Shown here: in pieces, positions 14,164-22,764 of the stretch | Layout: each line of letters begins with the position of its first letter | Position numbering within the stretch: the first letter of the stretch is position 1 | Assembly: GCF_934636505.1 (NCBI RefSeq) | Contig: NZ_CAKUAL010000007.1 | Coordinates: forward strand, 1-50,254 | Length of the DNA: 50,254 nucleotides | Direction: 5' to 3' | From: an uncultured Ellagibacter sp. | GTDB lineage: Bacteria; Actinomycetota; Coriobacteriia; Coriobacteriales; Eggerthellaceae | Notes under the pieces: model-generated | Told to the model about the DNA's origin: nothing | What the model saw: only the letters and a program-made list of their open reading frames with translations | The model's database searches: none | Translations under genes and position numbers: made by a program

Positions 14164-15476
14164 TACTCGGCCTCCATTTCGTAGAGCAGCGTGTCGGCAA
14201 TTCGGACACGAACGATGTCGCCCACGTTCCCCTCGGTGAGGTAGGTCTCGCCGTCAACGTCAGGTGCCTGGCACATCGCACGGCCGAACAGCTGACCGTC
14301 TTCTTCGATGCCCTCTACGAGCACGTCCATTTCCCGCCCGACGCGTTGCGCGATGCGCGGTGTGCACGATGCGTCTGCGAGGTCTCGCAAGGTCTGCGCG
14401 CGCTCGGCTTTGATGTCTTCGTCGATCTGCCCAGGCAGCTCGTATGCGGCCGTGCCCTCCTCGCGGGAGTACGCGAAGACGCCTATGTAGTCGAAAAGCC
14501 CTTCGGAGACGAAATCGCATAACTCTTCGAACTGGTCTTCCGTTTCTCCGGGGAAGCCAGCGATCAGCGTCGTGCGCAAGGTGACGTCAGGAATTGCTGC
14601 GCGAATGCGCTCGGCGAGTGCCAGATACTTCTCGTGTGAGCCTGCGCGGTTCATGGCGTGTAGAAGCGTTTTGTCGACATGCTGGAGCGGAATATCGAGG
14701 TAGGAACAGATGTTGTCGCGATCCGCTATGGTCTTGAGCAACTCGTCGGTGATTCCCTCGGGTTGGACGTACATGACGCGAAACCACGTCGATGGGTAGT
14801 GCTGCGCAAGCTCGCCCATGAGCGCTGCAAGCGATGACGGTTCCTCGAAGTCCTGTCCCCAGCGGCCGGTGTCCTGCGCGATGAGCACGATTTCCCGTGC
14901 ACCCTTCGCGACATGAGCAGCCACTTCACGGTCGATGTCTTCGAGTGCGAAAGAGTGGTAACGCCCGCGAATATAGGGAATCGCGCAATATGAGCAGAAG
15001 CGGTCGCAGCCGTCGGAAATCTTCACGTACGCCGAGACGCTTGAGGGCTCGTCATTGTAGTCATCGTCAGACGCGGTGCGCTCGGGCGAGCCTCCGAACA
15101 GGGCATTAAGGATTTCTCCGAGATCGTCCTCCTTGCTGCAGGGGACAAAAGCGCAGGCCTCGGTCAGCTCCGCCGCAAGCTCGTCGCCGTAGCGTGCCGG
15201 CATGCAACCTGCGACAATGAGCTTGGCGTCTCCCGAGGCGACGTTTTCCATACCCGCTGCCTCAAAGATTGCCTCGAGGCTTTCCTCTGTAGCACTCTGA
15301 ATGAACGAGCAGGTGTTGATGACGATCGCATCTGCCTTCTCGGGGTCTTGCTCGATTCGGTAGCCCGCGGCTTTCGCCTTTGCGCGCATCTTCTCGGAGT
15401 CGACTTCGTTTTTGGCACAGCCGAGCGTGATGAAGGCGACGGAGCGCCCGCCGCCTTGGGTAACTTCCACTGTCAT
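14163..15476 (-). CDS. rimO: Ribosomal protein S12 methylthiotransferase RimO
   Basis: Radical-SAM enzyme adding a methylthio group to the conserved Asp of ribosomal protein S12. Auxiliary-cluster Cys lie in TLGCAKNEVDSE (C20), INTCSF (C56) and AGCMPARY (C91). The radical SAM motif CDRFCSYC gives C157, C161 and C164. A TRAM domain ends the 437-aa protein. TLGCAKNxVDSE and AIPYIRG distinguish RimO from MiaB and MtaB. ATG 15476 is chosen; a TTG two codons upstream sits four bases after AGGA and is an alternative. The stop overlaps the pgsA start (TAATG). Confidence 0.95.
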   Translation of the reverse strand: MTVEVTQGGGRSVAFITLGCAKNEVDSEKMRAKAKAAGYRIEQDPEKADAIVINTCSFIQSATEESLEAIFEAAGMENVASGDAKLIVAGCMPARYGDELAAELTEACAFVPCSKEDDLGEILNALFGGSPERTASDDDYNDEPSSVSAYVKISDGCDRFCSYCAIPYIRGRYHSFALEDIDREVAAHVAKGAREIVLIAQDTGRWGQDFEEPSSLAALMGELAQHYPSTWFRVMYVQPEGITDELLKTIADRDNICSYLDIPLQHVDKTLLHAMNRAGSHEKYLALAERIRAAIPDVTLRTTLIAGFPGETEDQFEELCDFVSEGLFDYIGVFAYSREEGTAAYELPGQIDEDIKAERAQTLRDLADASCTPRIAQRVGREMDVLVEGIEEDGQLFGRAMCQAPDVDGETYLTEGNVGDIVRVRIADTLLYEMEAE

Positions 15477-15488
15477 GAACAAGGATTC

Positions 15489-15986
15489 CTAGCGATAGTT
15501 CGTGTACTGAAGCGGTTGGCCGTAGTCCTGGCCTTTCAGGAAGGCGATAACCTCCTGAAGCGTGTCACGGGAAGCCGAGGAGACGCGGAGCTTGTCGCCT
15601 TCGATGGTCGCCTTGCACTTCAGCTTGAGGTTGCGGATGTCCTTGCTGATCTTGCTTGCCGTCTCCTTGTCAATGCCGTCGACGATCGTGGCGGAAAGAC
15701 GCACGCTCTGCCCGGTTGCGGCTTGCGGCTCTCCCCACTTCACAGCGGTAAGCTCGATACCGCGCTTCACGAGCTTGCTGCCGATCACGTCTTTCACCTG
15801 GCGGGCGACGAAGTCAGCCGGTGCGTGGATCCCAAGGGTCTTGTTCTGCTTGTCGAGCGTGATCTCAGCGCCCGAGTCCTTCAGATCGTAGCGCTGCGAA
15901 ATATCGCGTTTAGCCTGCTGAAAAGCATTGTCGACTTCCTGGATGTCAACGGTCGAAACGATATCGAAGCTCGATTCCTTTGCCAT
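15489..15986 (-). CDS. YajQ family nucleotide-binding protein
   Basis: A 165-aa UPF0234/YajQ protein: FDIVSTVDIQEVDNAFQQA, ISQRYDLKDSGAEI, and LRVSSASRDTLQEVIAFLK are typical. Family members fold as two ferredoxin-like domains and bind nucleotides; a Xanthomonas homologue binds cyclic di-GMP, and others associate with tRNA or RNA. A specific role here is not evident. ATG 15986 has a strong AAGGAGG site; the longer upstream frame overlaps rodZ antisense-like sequence and is rejected. It lies between rodZ (14 bp) and rimO (12 bp). Confidence 0.95.
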   Translation of the reverse strand: MAKESSFDIVSTVDIQEVDNAFQQAKRDISQRYDLKDSGAEITLDKQNKTLGIHAPADFVARQVKDVIGSKLVKRGIELTAVKWGEPQAATGQSVRLSATIVDGIDKETASKISKDIRNLKLKCKATIEGDKLRVSSASRDTLQEVIAFLKGQDYGQPLQYTNYR

Positions 15987-16000
15987 GTGGGCCTCCTTGG

Positions 16001-17146
16001 TTATTCGGATGTACGGGTCGTGCTCTTCGTTGAGGTTGCATTGCTCGACGAAGAAGAGGTGGTGCCTTTCGTACTGCTGGACGACGACGTCGAAGTCGAT
16101 TTCGAGGAATCGCTTGAGGATGCGCTCGACGACGAGGACGACTGGCCGTGGTCTTGCTGCCATTTTGCGAGGATCTGCGAGAAGTCGACGGTGTAGTCGT
16201 ACATGCCGTTGCTGTTCTCGGTCAAGTCGACTTTCTCCCCGTCGACGGTGACCTCAACGGCGCTCGAAGCGTCGGAGATGAAGCGCAGCTTGGTCGTGAC
16301 GTCGAAGGACTTCTCGGCCGGGCCTGTAACCGTCTCAGCAACGGATGCGGAGCTTGATCCGTTTTCGTAGATCTCGATGTAGACGCTCGAACCCGACGCG
16401 ACCTTGTAGGTGAAGGTGGCCTTTGTCGGCGCGACGGAAGACTGCTGGGTTTGGGAGTCTGCGTCCGATGAACTGTCGGTGTCGCCTTGCGCCTGTTTGT
16501 TCGAAGTATCCGACAAGCCCGTGATGGGCACGGTCGGCGTTTCCTGAGCGGGTTGGGATTCCTTGCCGCCGAACACGAACACGCAGATGATGATGACGAT
16601 CACGGCGATGATGCCGATGCCGATGAGCAATAGAAGTTTCGGGCGCTGTTGCGTCACGTTCTGCGGTGCCGCGTAGAGGTTGGTGTACTGAGGGCTTCCC
16701 GGCGAGAGCGGCCTGCGCGAGGTGTGCACATGGTCGTTTCCGCGAGCAGTTCCACGCGCGTCATGTCTATCGTCGAACATGAGGCGTCCCGATGACCTTC
16801 GCGATGAATCGTCGGCCTGACGTGAGTTCGAACCGCGCGACGAGCGCTGCGACCTCATGTTCGGCACGCGCGACGAGTCGTTTTTCATCTTCCCCGTCTC
16901 GTAGGCGTTTGCGGCCTCGAGGTACATCCGCGTGATGGTCGTCTGGTTGACGCCGACGATGCGCGCGTAGGTGGCGACCATGTTCTTGGCGTACCCGCGA
17001 GGCGGCATGCGCGTGAAGTCGTTGTTTTCGATTGCGCGAATGATGTCGGCGCGAACGCGCATCTGCCGCGCGACGGATTGAACGTCCATCCCCCGGCGTT
17101 CGCGCGCTTCCCTGAGCACAGCGCCGAATGTCGTATTGCTAGCCAC
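16001..17146 (-). CDS. RodZ-like helix-turn-helix membrane protein
   Basis: A 381-aa bitopic protein. Residues 1-75 are a Xre/HTH_25 domain (FGAVLREARERRGMDVQSVA, then RAIENNDFTRMPPRGYAKNM), which in RodZ binds MreB. A basic Ser/Arg linker follows (90-165), then one transmembrane helix (about 171-192), an acidic/Ser linker, and an extracellular DUF4115-like domain (about 240-325). The last 45 residues are almost entirely Ser/Thr/Lys. GTG 17146 is preceded by AAAGGAG, 3 bp after the ftsK stop. Linkage to ftsK supports a role in cell shape or division; whether MreB exists in this organism cannot be judged here. Confidence 0.88.
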   Translation of the reverse strand: MASNTTFGAVLREARERRGMDVQSVARQMRVRADIIRAIENNDFTRMPPRGYAKNMVATYARIVGVNQTTITRMYLEAANAYETGKMKNDSSRVPNMRSQRSSRGSNSRQADDSSRRSSGRLMFDDRHDARGTARGNDHVHTSRRPLSPGSPQYTNLYAAPQNVTQQRPKLLLLIGIGIIAVIVIIICVFVFGGKESQPAQETPTVPITGLSDTSNKQAQGDTDSSSDADSQTQQSSVAPTKATFTYKVASGSSVYIEIYENGSSSASVAETVTGPAEKSFDVTTKLRFISDASSAVEVTVDGEKVDLTENSNGMYDYTVDFSQILAKWQQDHGQSSSSSSASSSDSSKSTSTSSSSSTKGTTSSSSSNATSTKSTTRTSE

Positions 17147-17149
17147 CTT

Positions 17150-19756
17150 CTACTCCTTTGCGGCGTCGTTCGCTTCGAATGCTTTCAGTGTCTCGAGCTC
17201 CATGGCGTCGACGAGAACCTCGCGCGGCTTGCTGCCGTTGGGCGGACCGACAACTCCATGTTCCTCAAGCATGTCCATTATACGACCTGCTCGCGAATAC
17301 CCCACCTTCAAGCGCCTTTGAATGTTCGAGGTCGATCCGAGACCCGATGACACGACGATGTCGGCCGCTTCCCAGATAAGCGGGTCGTCCTCCTCCACCG
17401 TGCCGCCTGAACCGTCGGGCGACTGCGAGAGGTTCGTCACGATGTTGGTCTTCAAAATCTCGGAGTGGTACTCGGGCTGTCCCTGTTCCTTCAGCGCGTC
17501 GACGACGGCATTGATCTCGTCCTCGGAGACATAGCACCCCTGGATACGCTGCGGTTTCGCGTACTCCGGCTTACTGAAGAGCATGTCGCCAAGGCCGATG
17601 AGGTTCTCGGCGCCAGGGGTGTCCAAAACGACGCGCGAGTCGATGCCGGAGGCCACGTTGAACGCGATGCGGTTCGTGATGTTCGCCTTGATGAGGCCCG
17701 TCACCACGTTGGTTGAGGGGCGCTGAGTCGCCACGATGAGGTGGATGCCCGCGGCACGGGCAAGCTGCGCGATGCGGCTGATGGAGAACTCGACTTCCTT
17801 GCCGACGTTCATCATAAGGTCGGCAAGCTCGTCGATGATGATCACGATATAGGGAAGCTGTGTGGCGAGCTCCTCGGGAACGGGCTCTTCGGTTGCCTCC
17901 GCGTTCTCTATCGCTGCGTGAACCTTCGCGTTGTATTGGCCGATGTTTCTGGCGCCGACCTTCGAGAAGACCTTCAGACGGCGCTCCATCTCGGCAACGC
18001 CCCAGGCGAGCGCGCTCGCTGCCTCCTTCGCCTCGGTCACGACCGGAACGTAGAGATGGGGAATGCCGTTGTAGGGTGTGAATTCAACGCGCTTCGGGTC
18101 GATCATGATGAAGCGGACCTCCGCGGGCGTCGCGCGCATGAGAATCGACATGATCATCGCGTTGATGGACACCGATTTGCCGGAGCCGGTTGTGCCGCCG
18201 ATGAGCAGGTGGGGCATCTTCGCGAGGTCGGTGATGATCGACGTGCCCTCGACATCTTTGCCGATGGCCATGAGCAGCGGGCCGCCTTCGGCGTCCTTGA
18301 GAACATCGCCTAGAAAGACGGTCTGTCGAGTACGGTTAGGTACCTCGATACCGACGTAGTTCGTTCCGGGAATAGGCGCAAATATGCGAACACCCGGGGC
18401 GGCGAGCGCGAGCGCGATGTCGTCGGAGAGCGCCGTGACGCGGCTCACGCGCACGCCTGCAGGAAGGTCTACTTTGAAGAGCGTGACCGTGGGGCCTGCG
18501 ACCCACCCGACGACGTCGGCCATGATATGGAAGTCGGCGAGCGTTTCCTGCAGGTGGGCAGCCGTATCTTGGAGCTCGATCTCGGACGCACGGTCCTTCT
18601 CGGGGTCGTTGGAATAGGAAAGCAGGTCCATCGAGGGCAGCGTGAACCCTTCGAGCGGCGTCGGGGCACTTGCGGGCAGTTTCGCGCGCGCCGCCCTCTT
18701 GGGCTTGGGCGCTTCTTCTTGCGGTGCCGCTGCGTCGGAGTCAGCCTTTTTGCCGAGCTTTCGCGTGAGCGATGATGACGTGCCCTCGATGGGCTCGATC
18801 CTGCGGGTCGGCATCGAGGCAGGTTGAGCCTCTCCCCCATCGGAAGTGCTCGCCTGTTGCTCCTCGAGCTCGGCGAGGCGAGCCGCCTTGCGCTCTGCGC
18901 GGCCGAGGGTTCGGGTTTTCGCGGAGGAAGACGTTCCCTGTGCGATTGATTCGGGGGTTGCCAGGGGATGCGCGGCGATGACCCGCGTCTCGGCACTGCC
19001 GTCGACCTCGGGAGCTTCCTCATCTGCCGTATCGATTCCCTTTGAGTTGCGGCGAATTCTTGCGAAGGGCATAGAAGACCCCGCACCTTCCTCTGTTCGG
19101 CGCTCGGCGCGGCTTTCCCTGATTTTCTCAATGAGCTTGGAGATGGAGAAACCGATGATGCACACGCCGGCAACAGCGACGCCGATGACGATGACCATCG
19201 AGATGACCTGCCCGAACAGGGTGATTCCGAGCCAGGCGATGCCTGCTCCGATATAGCCGCCCCGAACGGTCAGCTCGTGCTCGCTGAAAAGTATGCTTGC
19301 GAGGTCGGCCCCTTCAGGCAAAGGCGTTGCGAGCGCGAACACCGCGAGAAGTGCGACGAAGACGAGCGCAAGGCCTACCGCCACGCGGGTCGGCACGCGT
19401 TCGGCTTCGAAGCGGATGAGGAAGGTGATTCCGATTGCGAGCAAAAATAACGGCAGGATATAGGCCCCGATACCGAGCGTGAGATGAAGCGCGCTCGAGA
19501 TGAAGGAAGTCACGATAGCGTCGGAGCGCATGACAGCCGCGATGAAGAGCACGACCGCCGCGACCGTGAAGGCGATGCCCACGATATCGCGTTTCGCGTA
19601 CTCGTCGATGAGCTTGCGGGAATCGCGCTCGGCGTCAGCCGCCTTCTGGGCGCGGGGGTTGCGCCCCTTGCGCGTGCCCGGCTTCCCGGACCCCGCACCT
19701 TGCGAGCGACGGTTCGCGGCGGTGTTCCTCGACGACGAAGATGGCTTCCGAGCCAC
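17150..19756 (-). CDS. ftsK: DNA translocase FtsK/SpoIIIE
   Basis: Septal DNA pump that clears chromosome arms at division. The 868-aa protein has a basic N-terminus, four to five transmembrane helices (about 58-205), a long charged linker (205-365), the alpha domain, and a RecA-like motor with Walker A GTTGSGKS (521-528) and Walker B IIIDELADLMM. RPSTNVVTGLIKANI follows. The C-terminal gamma winged helix (from about 800, with SSGLGSTSNIQRRLKVGYSRA) reads KOPS-like sequences. GTG 19756 has AGGAG five bases upstream. rodZ follows 3 bp after the stop. Confidence 0.96.
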   Translation of the reverse strand: MARKPSSSSRNTAANRRSQGAGSGKPGTRKGRNPRAQKAADAERDSRKLIDEYAKRDIVGIAFTVAAVVLFIAAVMRSDAIVTSFISSALHLTLGIGAYILPLFLLAIGITFLIRFEAERVPTRVAVGLALVFVALLAVFALATPLPEGADLASILFSEHELTVRGGYIGAGIAWLGITLFGQVISMVIVIGVAVAGVCIIGFSISKLIEKIRESRAERRTEEGAGSSMPFARIRRNSKGIDTADEEAPEVDGSAETRVIAAHPLATPESIAQGTSSSAKTRTLGRAERKAARLAELEEQQASTSDGGEAQPASMPTRRIEPIEGTSSSLTRKLGKKADSDAAAPQEEAPKPKRAARAKLPASAPTPLEGFTLPSMDLLSYSNDPEKDRASEIELQDTAAHLQETLADFHIMADVVGWVAGPTVTLFKVDLPAGVRVSRVTALSDDIALALAAPGVRIFAPIPGTNYVGIEVPNRTRQTVFLGDVLKDAEGGPLLMAIGKDVEGTSIITDLAKMPHLLIGGTTGSGKSVSINAMIMSILMRATPAEVRFIMIDPKRVEFTPYNGIPHLYVPVVTEAKEAASALAWGVAEMERRLKVFSKVGARNIGQYNAKVHAAIENAEATEEPVPEELATQLPYIVIIIDELADLMMNVGKEVEFSISRIAQLARAAGIHLIVATQRPSTNVVTGLIKANITNRIAFNVASGIDSRVVLDTPGAENLIGLGDMLFSKPEYAKPQRIQGCYVSEDEINAVVDALKEQGQPEYHSEILKTNIVTNLSQSPDGSGGTVEEDDPLIWEAADIVVSSGLGSTSNIQRRLKVGYSRAGRIMDMLEEHGVVGPPNGSKPREVLVDAMELETLKAFEANDAAKE

Positions 19757-19801
19757 TATTGCTCCTAACTGGTTCGTTGGTGCTGCGTGTTTGCGAAGCA
19801 G

Positions 19802-19828
19802 GCCCCCGCGTCGCTGGGGCGCAGGGGC
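19802..19828 (-). other. Hairpin between rnj and ftsK
   Basis: GCCCCTGCG and CGCGGGGGC pair as a 9-bp stem with one U-G pair and a 9-base loop. It lies 13 bp after the rnj stop, with no U-tract. Candidate processing or 3'-protection stem. Confidence 0.45.
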
Positions 19829-19840
19829 ATGTTGGGTCGT

Positions 19841-21700
19841 TTAAATCTCAAGCAGGTTGGCGATAACCATGGGGCGCTGCTTGGTGCGCTCCCACAGCAG
19901 GGACAAAAGCGCGTCGCGTGCGGCCTTCTTGGCCTCCTTGAGCGTGGCGTTCTTGCCAAGCGCCTTGCGAAGCGCGCTCTTCACGGCAGCTTCTGCGTCG
20001 CGCGCGAGGTAGGCGTCGTCTCCGCCGGTGATGCCGCGCATCTCCACCTGGACCTCGCCTTGTACCTCGTGGCGCGAAAGCGAGACGGCAGCCGCAATGC
20101 AAGCAAAGCCCTGCTCGCCGAGTGCGCAGCGCTCGTCGAGGACGTCTTGCGAGGTGTCGCCGACCGAAAGCCCGTCGACGTAGACGATGCCGCTCTGAAC
20201 AACCTCGCCACGATGGACGCCGCGGGGAGTGAGCTCGAGCGATTCGCCGTTCTCGCACAAAAAGATGTTGTCCTTAGGTACGCCGGTTGCTTCCGCAAGG
20301 CGAGCGTGGGCGCGTAGGTGCGTCGACTCTCCGTGGACGGGCATAAAGGATTTCGGCTGCACGATCGAGAGGACGATTTTGAGCTCCTCAGCACCCGCGT
20401 GTCCCGAAACATGGACGCGCGCACGACTCTTGTCGTACACGTCCGCGCCGATCTTCGCGAGCGAGTTGATGACGCGCGTGACAGCCTTCTCGTTGCCAGG
20501 GACAGGCGTCGCCGAGATGATGACGGTGTCGCCTTCCTCGATATCGATCGTCTTGTGCTCGCCGTTCGCGATGCGCGCGAGGGCCGAGAGCGGCTCGCCC
20601 TGGCTGCCCGTGCACATGATGACGACCTTCTCGGGCGGGATGCCCTTCAGCTCGTAAGCATCGATGAGGTCCTCGTCGGGAATGTTGAGATATCCCAGCT
20701 TGCGAGCGATATCGGTGTTCTGCACCATCGAGCGGCCTGTGACGACAACCTTGCGGCCGTTCGCGCGCGCGGCGTCGCAAATCTGCTGCATGCGGTGGAT
20801 ATGGCTCGCAAACGATGCGATGATGACACGCTGCTTCGCCTGGCTGATGATGCGGTTCAGGGTCTTACCTACTTCGGCCTCGCTCGGCGTGAACGTGGAC
20901 TTCGTCGCGTTTGTGGAGTCGCTCATCATGAGGTCGACTCCGATTTCGTGGTAGCGCGCAAGCGCACCGAAGTCGAAGTGGACGCCGTCGATCGGGGTCT
21001 GGTCGAGCTTGAAGTCGCCGGTGTGCAGCACGTTGCCAGCCGGGCTCTGTAGAAACACGCCCACGGCGCCGGGAATCGAGTGGTTCACAGCGAAAAACTC
21101 CGTCGTGAAGCAGCCCATCTTCACCTGCTGGCCGGGCTTGATTTCAACGAGCTTAGCGTTCTTGATACGGTGCTCGGCGAGCTTTCCCTCGATGAGGCCG
21201 AGTGTGAGCTTGGTCGCATAGATGGGAACCGGGCGATCGAGATCCTTCAGAAGGTACGGGATCGTGCCCGTGTGGTCCTCGTGGCCGTGCGTGATGACGA
21301 TGCCGCGCAGCTTGTCGGCGTGCTCGAGCACATAGGTGTAGTCCGGCAGGATAAGGTCGACGCCGGGATGATTGTCGTCGGGGAACATAAGGCCCGCGTC
21401 ATCGACGATCATGTCGTTTCCGCATTCGAACACGGTCATGTTCTTGCCGATGGCGTCAAGACCGCCAAGAGGGATGATCTTCAGTTTGGCCTTGGGGTCC
21501 TTGCCCGCGCTCGATGAACGCTTCTTTTGGGTGGGCTTGCGCTTCTTCTGAGCGCCGTCGCCCGCTTCCCCACCCTTGGTGAGCTGGGGGCGTTTATGCT
21601 CGAGCTTCACGTGCTTGTATGTTTTGGTTTTCTTTCCCTTCTCCGCGGCACCGTTGTCGGGCTGCCGAGAAGCTGATTCGGTATGTTTTTCCTTTTCCAT
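19841..21700 (-). CDS. rnj: Ribonuclease J
   Basis: Metallo-beta-lactamase/beta-CASP ribonuclease with 5'-exonuclease and endonuclease activity in mRNA decay and rRNA maturation. The metal motif is HGHEDH (138-143), with VNHSIPGAVG, HTGDFK, the beta-CASP GTGSQGEP-like CTGSQGEP, and the late HVSGHA and PVHGE motifs. The catalytic core starts near residue 72; the first 70 residues are a Lys-rich, probably disordered extension, and the C-terminus carries the usual RNase J domain. ATG 21700 has AAAGGA just upstream. A perfect 16-bp hairpin lies between dapA and this gene. The dapA-rnj pairing is common in Gram-positives. Confidence 0.96.
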   Translation of the reverse strand: MEKEKHTESASRQPDNGAAEKGKKTKTYKHVKLEHKRPQLTKGGEAGDGAQKKRKPTQKKRSSSAGKDPKAKLKIIPLGGLDAIGKNMTVFECGNDMIVDDAGLMFPDDNHPGVDLILPDYTYVLEHADKLRGIVITHGHEDHTGTIPYLLKDLDRPVPIYATKLTLGLIEGKLAEHRIKNAKLVEIKPGQQVKMGCFTTEFFAVNHSIPGAVGVFLQSPAGNVLHTGDFKLDQTPIDGVHFDFGALARYHEIGVDLMMSDSTNATKSTFTPSEAEVGKTLNRIISQAKQRVIIASFASHIHRMQQICDAARANGRKVVVTGRSMVQNTDIARKLGYLNIPDEDLIDAYELKGIPPEKVVIMCTGSQGEPLSALARIANGEHKTIDIEEGDTVIISATPVPGNEKAVTRVINSLAKIGADVYDKSRARVHVSGHAGAEELKIVLSIVQPKSFMPVHGESTHLRAHARLAEATGVPKDNIFLCENGESLELTPRGVHRGEVVQSGIVYVDGLSVGDTSQDVLDERCALGEQGFACIAAAVSLSRHEVQGEVQVEMRGITGGDDAYLARDAEAAVKSALRKALGKNATLKEAKKAARDALLSLLWERTKQRPMVIANLLEI

Positions 21701-21720
21701 ATATTTCCTTTATCACGGTA

Positions 21721-21761
21721 CGCGAACGCCCGCAGGCGCAATTCACCTGCGGGCGTTCGCG
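21721..21761 (-). repeat. Perfect 16-bp inverted repeat between dapA and rnj
   Basis: Arms 21721-21736 and 21746-21761 are exact reverse complements (CGCGAACGCCCGCAGG and its complement) around a 9-base AT-richer loop. No T-run follows on either strand. It begins 9 bp after the dapA stop and ends 20 bp before the rnj ATG, so it forms the whole intercistronic region. It may be a processing site or a translational control element for rnj. Confidence 0.75.
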
Positions 21762-21769
21762 CTGATCGA

Positions 21770-22666
21770 TTAAAGGACGCCGACCTCGCGCATGATCGAT
21801 GCGAGGCGTGCCGATTGCTCGGCGGTGGCGTCGATAAGCGGCAGGCGCACGCCGCCGACGGGGAAGCCGACAAGCTTGAGGGCTTCCTTCACAAGAATGG
21901 GGTTCGAGGTCTCGAACAGGCCGTTCATAAGCGGCAGAAGCGCTTCGTGGGCAGCCCATGCCTCGTCCCACTTGCCTTCGGCGCACTTCGTGACGAGCTC
22001 CTTCATGCGCTCCGGCGCGACGTTGCCGGTGGTCGAGATGACACCCGCACCGCCGAGGCGCATGACGTCATAGGTTGCGGAGTCGTCACCGGAATACACG
22101 CTGAAGCCCTCGGGGGCAGCAGCGGCGATGGTTGCGATCTGGTCCATCTTGCCGGACGCTTCCTTCACGGCGATGACGTTCTCGCAATCGTTGGCGAGGC
22201 GCAGCGTGGTCTCAGCTTCCATGTTGACAACGCAGCGGCCCGGGATGTTGTAGAGGATAATGGGGAGCTCCACCGCATCCGCAATGGTCTTGAAGTGCTG
22301 GTACATTCCCTCTTGCGGGGGCTTGTTGTAGTACGGGACGACGCACATGAAGCCGTCGACTCCAAGTTTCGCCACGTCCTTGGCGAAATCGACGGTGTCG
22401 GCCGTGCAGTTGTCCCCCACGTTGGCGATGACGGGGGCCTTGCCGCCGATCGCCTCGACGACGGCGTGGAAAAGCTCGATCTTCTGAGGGTAGAAGACCG
22501 TGGGGCTCTCGCCGGTGGTTCCATTGATGATAAGCGAGTCGTTACCGCCTTCGATAAGGCGCGTGGCAAGTGCCTGCGCGCGGTCGAGGTCGAGTTCGCG
22601 CTCATCGTTGAAGGGCGTGACCATAGCGGTAATCAGGCGACCGAAGCGGGGTTCAACGTTCGACAT
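21770..22666 (-). CDS. dapA: 4-hydroxy-tetrahydrodipicolinate synthase
   Basis: Condenses pyruvate with aspartate semialdehyde, the first committed step to diaminopimelate and lysine. At 298 aa it has normal length. GTTGES (49-54), Tyr in PYYNKP (112 region), catalytic Y139 in ILYNIPGR, and the Schiff-base Lys K168 in IAVKEASG are all in place. ATG 22666 has AAGGAG six bases upstream. It follows dapB, the next enzyme of the path, 98 bp upstream in the same direction, with a hairpin in the gap; no lysine riboswitch was seen. Confidence 0.97.
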   Translation of the reverse strand: MSNVEPRFGRLITAMVTPFNDERELDLDRAQALATRLIEGGNDSLIINGTTGESPTVFYPQKIELFHAVVEAIGGKAPVIANVGDNCTADTVDFAKDVAKLGVDGFMCVVPYYNKPPQEGMYQHFKTIADAVELPIILYNIPGRCVVNMEAETTLRLANDCENVIAVKEASGKMDQIATIAAAAPEGFSVYSGDDSATYDVMRLGGAGVISTTGNVAPERMKELVTKCAEGKWDEAWAAHEALLPLMNGLFETSNPILVKEALKLVGFPVGGVRLPLIDATAEQSARLASIMREVGVL

Positions 22667-22690
22667 GGGCGTCTCCTTAATTCATGCGTG

Positions 22691-22719
22691 CGCCTCCCCG
22701 CCATAAAGGCAAGGAGGCG
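22691..22719 (-). other. Hairpin in the dapB-dapA gap
   Basis: CGCCTCC/GGAGGCG outer stem and GCC/GGC inner stem separated by a 2x2 internal loop, with a five-base ATAAA loop. There is no U-tract. The region ends 24 bp before the dapA start. Confidence 0.45.
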
Positions 22720-22764
22720 AACATATGCTCGATTTATCTATTATGCCAAAGTGCGCAGGGCGGA

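Noticed and set aside
22667..22764. Lysine riboswitch or T-box before dapA
   Set aside because: Too short (98 bp); only one hairpin and no conserved motif.
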